From an uncultured Gemmatimonadales bacterium (lineage in GTDB: Bacteria; Gemmatimonadota; Gemmatimonadetes; Longimicrobiales; Gaopeijiaceae), in the NCBI GenBank assembly GCA_937983085.1, contig CALJKZ010000140.1, positions 1 to 11,637 of the forward strand: DNA of 11,637 bases. The letters run 5' to 3'. This document shows positions 7,878 to 11,637 of the stretch, one piece after another. The notes beneath the pieces were generated by a model, which searched no databases, had not been told where the DNA came from, and was given only the letters and a program-made list of their open reading frames with translations. How positions within the stretch are numbered: position 1 is the first letter of the stretch; every line of letters begins with the position of its first letter. The position numbers and the translations under genes are program-made.

Positions 7878-8564
7878 GTGAGGGGTACAAGGCGACTGGC
7901 TGCGGCGCTCATGGGAGTGCTCGCCCTCGGCTCCTACGGGAGCTCGGGGGCGAGTGCCCAGGAGCCCTTCGGAGGGGCGTACGCGGGGCTGGGCTTCGGG
8001 CCCGTGAGCTACAACACGCGGATCGCCTTCGACGGCGTCTTCGATCCGGCGGGTCGAGGGGGCCTCGTCTACGGAGTGTCGGGCGGATACGACCACGCGT
8101 TCGGTCTGTGGATCGTTGGCGCCGAAGCGACGATCACGGCCGCCTCCGTCCCGGATCCGTACACCTTCGACCCCGCGGTGACCGGGTTCGCGGAACTCCA
8201 TCTCCGACGCGGGACGTCGGCGGGCCTGAACGTACGCGGCGGATACGTGCTCGGCGGGAGGGTGCTGGTGCACGCGGGGGTCGGCATCTCCGTGGCCACC
8301 CAGTCGGTCCGCCTCGACGGACGGCCGCTTTCGGATTTCGAGGGAGGTTCGGAGGCCGAGCGCTTCGTCACCCTCCAGCGAAGCCTCGGCGTCGAGGGGG
8401 GCGTGGGCTCCAGGGTTCGTCTCGGGTTCTCCTTCCGGTCGTCGGCAGGGCACGACCTGTCCGCCGACGACTTCGGCCGCGTCGTAGACGACGCCTCGCT
8501 GACCTTCTTCGATCTCGAGCCGAGTCAGGACGAGTTCATCTTCGGTGTCCGGTTCGGCCTGTAG
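7878..8564 (+). CDS. Putative outer-membrane beta-barrel protein
   Basis: 228-aa protein without a recognisable enzyme motif. The GTG start at 7878 is chosen because it gives a basic n-region (RGTRR) before the hydrophobic stretch LAAALMGVLALG, and a purine-rich GAAGGGGG lies about 10 nt upstream. Signal cleavage is likely after SASAQ-like GASAQ near residue 28. The mature part shows alternating hydrophobic/polar strands separated by Gly- and Asp-rich turns (AYAGLGFGPVSYN, LVYGVSGGYDHAF, LNVRGGYVLGGRVLVHAGVG, RVRLGFSFRSSAGH), ending FIFGVRFGL. This resembles small 8-strand OmpA/OmpX-like or 'outer membrane protein beta-barrel domain' proteins, although the last residue is Leu rather than the favoured Phe. 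It lies 25 bp after the S9 peptidase gene. The role is unknown; a pore, adhesin or structural protein are all possible. The barrel assignment is inferred from pattern only. Confidence 0.8.
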   Translation: MRGTRRLAAALMGVLALGSYGSSGASAQEPFGGAYAGLGFGPVSYNTRIAFDGVFDPAGRGGLVYGVSGGYDHAFGLWIVGAEATITAASVPDPYTFDPAVTGFAELHLRRGTSAGLNVRGGYVLGGRVLVHAGVGISVATQSVRLDGRPLSDFEGGSEAERFVTLQRSLGVEGGVGSRVRLGFSFRSSAGHDLSADDFGRVVDDASLTFFDLEPSQDEFIFGVRFGL

Positions 8565-8590
8565 GGACAGCGTCCGGCTCGGTCTCCAAG

Positions 8591-8610
8591 GCCGCCTCCC
8601 GCCCAGCGGC
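8591..8610. terminator. Weak hairpin after the beta-barrel gene
   Basis: GCCGC (8591-8595) can pair with GCGGC (8606-8610) around a 10-nt loop, 26 bp after the beta-barrel stop codon and between convergent genes. The stem is only five pairs and lacks a U-tract, so its role in termination is tentative. Confidence 0.25.
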
Positions 8611-8620
8611 TCAGGTCGCG

Positions 8621-8683
8621 GCCACGTGCCTCAGAGGTGGTCCCGCCACGTGCCTCAGAGGCGGTCCGGCCACGCGGATCAGA
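8621..8683. repeat. 24-bp tandem repeat, two copies plus a degenerate third overlapping a gene end
   Basis: Two near-identical 24-bp units, 8621-8644 and 8645-8668, share GCCACGTGCCTCAGAGG and differ only at the T/C in GAGGTGG/GAGGCGG and at the last base. A third, diverged partial copy starts at 8669 (GCCACG, then a TCAGATG-like tail) and contains the stop codon of the acyltransferase gene. Each unit contains the palindrome-like CACGTG and TCA; the latter reads as TGA on the minus strand at 8657-8655 and 8633-8631. Because 24 is a multiple of three, these are in frame with the true stop at 8681-8679. Confidence 0.85.
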
Positions 8684-9803
8684 TGTCTTTCTCGAAGATC
8701 CGCCACCGCTTGTAGGCGCGAAGGTCCATGGCCTCGAGGGGGGCCCTCAGCGCGTCGTTGTCTTCCAGGATCCACGACGCCTCGGCTCCCTCGAACCCGA
8801 TCTCTTCGGCCCGGCGCGCTGCTTCGTAGGCGAAGAGCGGAAAGAGGCCTCGGTGCCGGTGGTCGGCCCTGAGGCCGAGGAGCACGATGCGACCCCACCG
8901 CACCCTCGGGAGGCGGGTGAGAATCTTGTAGACGTTCCAGGGCCAGATCCGGCCGGAGGGAATGTCGGCCAGCACGCGGTTGATGTCGCGTGCGACCATC
9001 ATGACCCCGACCATCTCGCCGTCCACCTCGGCGACGAAGGAGAAGTCCCGGGCGATGACCTGCTTCAGATCGCGGGCCGTGTGCCAGAACTCCTCCCAGT
9101 CGGGTGGTACGAAGCCCCAATTGTCGGCCCAGGCGTCGCAGTAGAGCGTCAGCGCCCGGCGTGCCTCGGCCTCGAGATCGTCGACGTCGAGTCGACGGAA
9201 GCGCACCCCGCTTCGTTCCCGGGTGCGCTCGGCCAGACGCCTCAGGCGTGGAGGCACCGCCAGTCGTCCCTCGGCCGGAACGTCGTACCCCAGGAGGTCG
9301 GCGGCCTTCACGTAGCCCGCGTTCTCGAGGAGGGCTCCGTAGTACGGCGGATTCCAGGGGGTCATGATCACGGGAGCCCGGTCGAAGCCCTCCACCAGGA
9401 GGCCGGCCTCATGGTTCAGGGATGGACTCACGGGGCCACGGGAGGCGGTGAGCCCCTTTTCCCGCAGCCACGCTTCGGCCCTTCGGAGGAGGGCCGCGGC
9501 CACCTCGGGGTCGTCCGTGGAGTCGAAGAAGCCGAAGAATCCGGTCCGGTCGTCGTGGTGGCGGTTGTGGCCGCGGTTCTCGATGGCGGCCACTCTCCCT
9601 ACCGTGCGCGCGTCTCGCTCGGCCACGAAGAGGGCGCGCGCGGCGTTGCGATAGAAGGGGTTTCTCTTGGCGTCCAGCGCGTCCTTCACGACGGCACGGA
9701 GAGGCGGAACCCACGCCTCGTGGCCGGCCAGGACGGACCACTGGGCATCGATGAAGCGCGCCGTCCCTCCTCGCCCCCCGACCTCCGTGACGGTGAGACC
9801 CAT
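8679..9803 (-). CDS. GNAT-type N-acyltransferase domain protein (YghO-like)
   Basis: 374-aa protein, related by appearance to the large YghO-like GNAT family found in many bacteria; the substrate is unknown. Seen: an N-terminal region with ARFIDAQWSVL, WVPPLRAVVKDALD and KRNPFYRNA, which is characteristic of that family; a middle part with MTPWNPPYYGALLENAGY; and a C-terminal GNAT fold, where FSFVAEVDGEMVGVMMVARD is a beta hairpin and VLLGLRADHRHRGL (about 307-320) is the likely acyl-CoA pyrophosphate-binding motif. The ATG at 9803 is chosen because the N-terminus then matches the family; it begins 4 nt after the stop of the upstream glycosyltransferase. An in-frame GTG at 9848 would add 15 residues and overlap that gene by 41 nt. 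The pair is very likely translated from one message. The role in cell-envelope modification is a guess from the neighbour only. Confidence 0.85.
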   Translation of the reverse strand: MGLTVTEVGGRGGTARFIDAQWSVLAGHEAWVPPLRAVVKDALDAKRNPFYRNAARALFVAERDARTVGRVAAIENRGHNRHHDDRTGFFGFFDSTDDPEVAAALLRRAEAWLREKGLTASRGPVSPSLNHEAGLLVEGFDRAPVIMTPWNPPYYGALLENAGYVKAADLLGYDVPAEGRLAVPPRLRRLAERTRERSGVRFRRLDVDDLEAEARRALTLYCDAWADNWGFVPPDWEEFWHTARDLKQVIARDFSFVAEVDGEMVGVMMVARDINRVLADIPSGRIWPWNVYKILTRLPRVRWGRIVLLGLRADHRHRGLFPLFAYEAARRAEEIGFEGAEASWILEDNDALRAPLEAMDLRAYKRWRIFEKDI

Positions 9804-9807
9804 GGCC

Positions 9808-10926
9808 TCAGCCGTGCTCCCCGCGAGGCGCGTCTCCCCGGGCGGCACGCTCCACCGCCTCGACGAAAACCTCCGGTGCGCGGGCTACCCAGCGCTGGAA
9901 CTCCGCGGTATCGGCGGCCGAGGGCGACGCCGGGGTGCGCCAGAACTCTTCGAGATCGTCGTAGGAGCCCCACCGCGCCACGCCGTTCCGTTGTGCGTCC
10001 CACGCATTGAGCACCTGCTCGAATTGACCGTCGGTGGGGACCGCCAGGGCGGGCTTGCCCAGGAAATAGGCCTCGCAGAGGGACTCGAAGCCGGCGGAGC
10101 CCACGTAGGCCCGACATCCGGCGAGATGGTCGAGGAAGGCTGAGTCGCTCAGGGTGTGGGCGTGAAAGCCCGCGGGGGGCGCCGAGGTGAGAGCGTCCTC
10201 GCCTCCCTCCACGTAGCAGTGCACGGGCACGGTGGAGCGTCCTCCCTGCCAGGCCGCCAGCGTCTCGGCGTATCCGGGGTTCAGCGCGTACGCCAGCAAG
10301 TAGTCGCCCTCGCGCACATGCAGCGCCCCAAGACCCGGCCGAAGGAGGGGCGGCGTGATTTCCAGCGTCCCGTCCGGCCCGGGCGGTAGCGCTCGGAAGG
10401 AGAGGGCCAGCTTCCGCTCGGAGCCTGCCGCCGTGGCCCGGGCGTAGGCCATCACCGCGCGCCGGACTCTCGTGGGTCCAGGGGCGTCGCGCAGATCGGG
10501 ATGGAGGAAGACGTAGTTGTGGGCCACGGCCAGCGACGGGACGTCGGTGGGGAAGAGGGCACGGGAGAGCCCTCCGAGGAAGTCGAGGAAGTTCACGACC
10601 ACGTCGGCCTCCGCGGTCCGCTCGGCGATGGCCACCAGGGAGCGGAAGAAAGCCGGGCTCCTGCGTACCGCGTCCGCCAGCGTGCGACCCAGCGAAAGAC
10701 CCTGCCGTTCCCGGCCCGCCACCTGCACCGGAGCGTCGAAGGGACGCACGGGCGCGTGCATGCCATCGATGAAGTAGCCGGGGATGGACCGGTGGGGGCT
10801 CCGGCCCACGAGGACCTCGACGATCTCGTGGCCGGCGTCACGGAGGAATGCACCCAGGGCGAGGGCCTGGGTCATGTGCCCGCGGCCCTCCCCCTGCACG
10901 ACGAACGCCACCTTCAGAGCACGCAT
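9808..10926 (-). CDS. GT-B-fold glycosyltransferase-like protein
   Basis: 372-aa cytoplasmic protein resembling the MurG/MGT-like 'glycosyltransferase family protein' group. The N-terminal VAFVVQGEGRGHMTQALALG (6-25) has the Gly-rich GEGRGHxTQA loop typical of these proteins and is followed by FLRDAGHEIVEVLVG. The C-terminal donor-binding region (about 274-308) reads YVGSAGFESLCEAYFLGKP and continues to PTDGQFEQVLNA, matching the pattern of a small-Gly turn, a Glu and then FEQ-xx-NA that holds the nucleotide sugar in GT-B enzymes. ATG 10926 is chosen because the GT-B core starts right there; an upstream extension to 11046 reads as low-complexity charged sequence unlike the family. No Shine-Dalgarno is visible; a TATACC lies 7 nt upstream of the ATG. 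The acceptor and sugar are unknown. The acyltransferase gene follows after 4 nt. Confidence 0.87.
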   Translation of the reverse strand: MRALKVAFVVQGEGRGHMTQALALGAFLRDAGHEIVEVLVGRSPHRSIPGYFIDGMHAPVRPFDAPVQVAGRERQGLSLGRTLADAVRRSPAFFRSLVAIAERTAEADVVVNFLDFLGGLSRALFPTDVPSLAVAHNYVFLHPDLRDAPGPTRVRRAVMAYARATAAGSERKLALSFRALPPGPDGTLEITPPLLRPGLGALHVREGDYLLAYALNPGYAETLAAWQGGRSTVPVHCYVEGGEDALTSAPPAGFHAHTLSDSAFLDHLAGCRAYVGSAGFESLCEAYFLGKPALAVPTDGQFEQVLNAWDAQRNGVARWGSYDDLEEFWRTPASPSAADTAEFQRWVARAPEVFVEAVERAARGDAPRGEHG

Positions 10927-10933
10927 GCCACAA

Positions 10934-10939
10934 GGTATA
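10934..10939 (-). promoter_or_regulatory. Possible -10 element of a leaderless glycosyltransferase transcript
   Basis: On the minus strand TATACC (10939-10934) ends 7 nt before the ATG at 10926, the distance at which transcription would begin at or beside the start codon. No ribosome-binding site is visible between them. The -35 candidate about 17 nt further upstream (GTGATG) is weak. An 8-bp palindrome ATCGCGAT covers 10939-10946 beside it. Speculative. Confidence 0.35.
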
Positions 10940-10963
10940 TCGCGATCCGTGACCCGCATCACC

Positions 10964-10992
10964 TTTACCGATTTCCGCGCCTCCTCTACCTT
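10964..10992 (+). promoter_or_regulatory. Weak sigma-70-like promoter candidate for lpdA
   Basis: TTTACC (10964-10969) and TACCTT (10987-10992) are separated by 17 bp, giving a poor but correctly spaced -35/-10 pair about 70 bp upstream of the lpdA start. It lies in the 134-bp divergent gap with the glycosyltransferase gene, where an lpdA promoter must exist if the gene is not expressed from elsewhere. Other placements are equally possible. Confidence 0.25.
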
Positions 10993-11060
10993 CGAAAACT
11001 GAAGATCCAACGACTTTTCCCGGTCCCTCGGGGATCCCGGTTCCATAGAGAGAGGCCCGC

Positions 11061-11637
11061 GTGGCTGAGAGCACTTCCTTCGATCTGATCGTCATCGGTA
11101 GCGGCCCTGGCGGGTATGTTGCCGCCATTCGCGCTGCGCAGCTCGGGATGAACGTCGCCTGCGTGGAAACGGAGGCTCTCGGTGGGGTCTGCCTGAACAT
11201 CGGATGCATCCCGACCAAGGCCATGCTCACCAGCGCGCTCCTCGCCAACGAGATGAAAGAGGGCGAGCAGCACGGCATCATGGCCAAGGACGTGACCTTC
11301 GACCTGGGCCCGGCCCAGGAGCGTAGCCGCCGGGTCGTGAAGCAGATGACCACCGGCATCGGCCACCTCTTCAAGAAGAACAAGGTGACCCACCTCGAGG
11401 GCTACGGTCGCCTGAAGGGGAAAGGGAAGGTCGAGGTGGAGTCGGAGGACGGTTCCAAGAAGACCTACGACGGCAAGCACGTCATCATCGCCACCGGATC
11501 CCGCCCGCGGAATCTGCCGTCGTTGCAGATCGACGAGGACCGCATCTGGTCGTCCACGGGCGCCCTCATGCAGACCTCCGCGCCCGAGTCGCTCTTCATC
11601 GTGGGTGCCGGCGCCATCGGGATGGAGTTCGCCGACG
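11061..11637 (+). CDS. lpdA: Dihydrolipoyl dehydrogenase (E3), 3'-partial
   Basis: FAD-dependent enzyme that re-oxidises the dihydrolipoyl group of E2 and passes electrons to NAD+. Only the first 192 codons are present; the frame stays open to the window edge. Seen: an N-terminal FAD-binding Rossmann motif VIGSGPGGYVAAIRAAQLG (about 11-29) with the acidic end of strand 2 in VACVETEALGG; the redox-active disulfide motif GGVCLNIGCIPTKAM (cysteines at about 44 and 49); HVIIATGSRPR (second FAD-contact segment); and the start of the NAD-binding motif FIVGAGAIGMEFAD. The start is GTG 11061, preceded by AGAGAGAGG (about 11046-11054) at good spacing. Normal family length is about 460-480 aa, so more than half lies beyond the window. 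It probably serves the pdhABC complex at 1-3298, and possibly other 2-oxoacid dehydrogenases. An upstream extension was not supported. Confidence 0.96.
   Translation, partial: MAESTSFDLIVIGSGPGGYVAAIRAAQLGMNVACVETEALGGVCLNIGCIPTKAMLTSALLANEMKEGEQHGIMAKDVTFDLGPAQERSRRVVKQMTTGIGHLFKKNKVTHLEGYGRLKGKGKVEVESEDGSKKTYDGKHVIIATGSRPRNLPSLQIDEDRIWSSTGALMQTSAPESLFIVGAGAIGMEFAD

Noticed and set aside
6242..7912. A 556-codon open frame on the minus strand opposite the S9 peptidase.
   Set aside because: Val/Arg/His-rich composition, no family resemblance, and full overlap with a peptidase that has its catalytic triad.
8637..10010. A 457-codon open frame on the plus strand across the acyltransferase and the end of the glycosyltransferase.
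   Set aside because: The minus strand encodes recognisable protein families here; the plus translation has no recognisable domain and lacks a credible start.
11011..11043. Possible hairpin or operator upstream of lpdA (CCCGGTCCC and GGGATCCCGG region).
   Set aside because: Only short imperfect arms can be paired, with several competing alignments; not better than chance in such GC-rich DNA.

Overview
The window is about 11.6 kb of high-GC bacterial DNA. Nearly all of it is coding, and it looks chromosomal. It combines a pyruvate dehydrogenase operon of the E1-alpha/E1-beta/E2 type with exported DinB-fold, amidohydrolase and S9-peptidase proteins. That mix, with the strong G/C third-position bias, resembles Gemmatimonadota or a similar soil or marine lineage. 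This is an impression from gene content, not a phylogenetic placement. I saw no tRNA, rRNA, CRISPR array, transposase, integrase or phage gene.

Layout. (1) 1-3298, plus strand: pdhA (5' end cut by the window edge), pdhB and pdhC, tightly packed and translationally coupled. They are followed by a hairpin at 3302-3321. pdhA carries an apparent one-base insertion at 872/873 that throws its last 56 codons out of frame. (2) 3374-5680: a divergent pair. On the minus strand is a secreted DinB-like protein; on the plus strand is a YtcJ-type amidohydrolase with a lipoprotein-like N-terminus. (3) 5816-8564, plus strand: an exported S9 prolyl-oligopeptidase-family peptidase, followed after 25 bp by a small outer-membrane beta-barrel candidate. 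(4) 8565-8683: a convergent gap with a 24-bp tandem repeat that runs into the stop codon of the next gene. (5) 8679-10926, minus strand: a two-gene unit of a GT-B glycosyltransferase-like protein followed by a GNAT-type acyltransferase of unknown substrate. (6) 11061 to the window end, plus strand: lpdA (E3), truncated by the edge.

How the genes work together. pdhA, pdhB, pdhC and lpdA together encode all components of a 2-oxoacid dehydrogenase complex, most likely pyruvate dehydrogenase: E1 decarboxylates with ThDP, the E2 lipoyl arm carries the acetyl group to CoA, and E3 re-oxidises the lipoyl group. Here E3 lies about 7.8 kb from E2, beyond unrelated genes and under its own upstream region. 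The exported block (DinB-like, amidohydrolase, S9 peptidase, beta-barrel) suggests extracytoplasmic peptide or amide scavenging, but no pathway can be assigned. The glycosyltransferase/acetyltransferase pair is the least understood part. I found no convincing new defence or mobile system. The points most worth checking are the pdhA frameshift, the Ala in its ThDP motif, the in-frame repeat of stop codons at 8621-8683, and the possibly leaderless glycosyltransferase.
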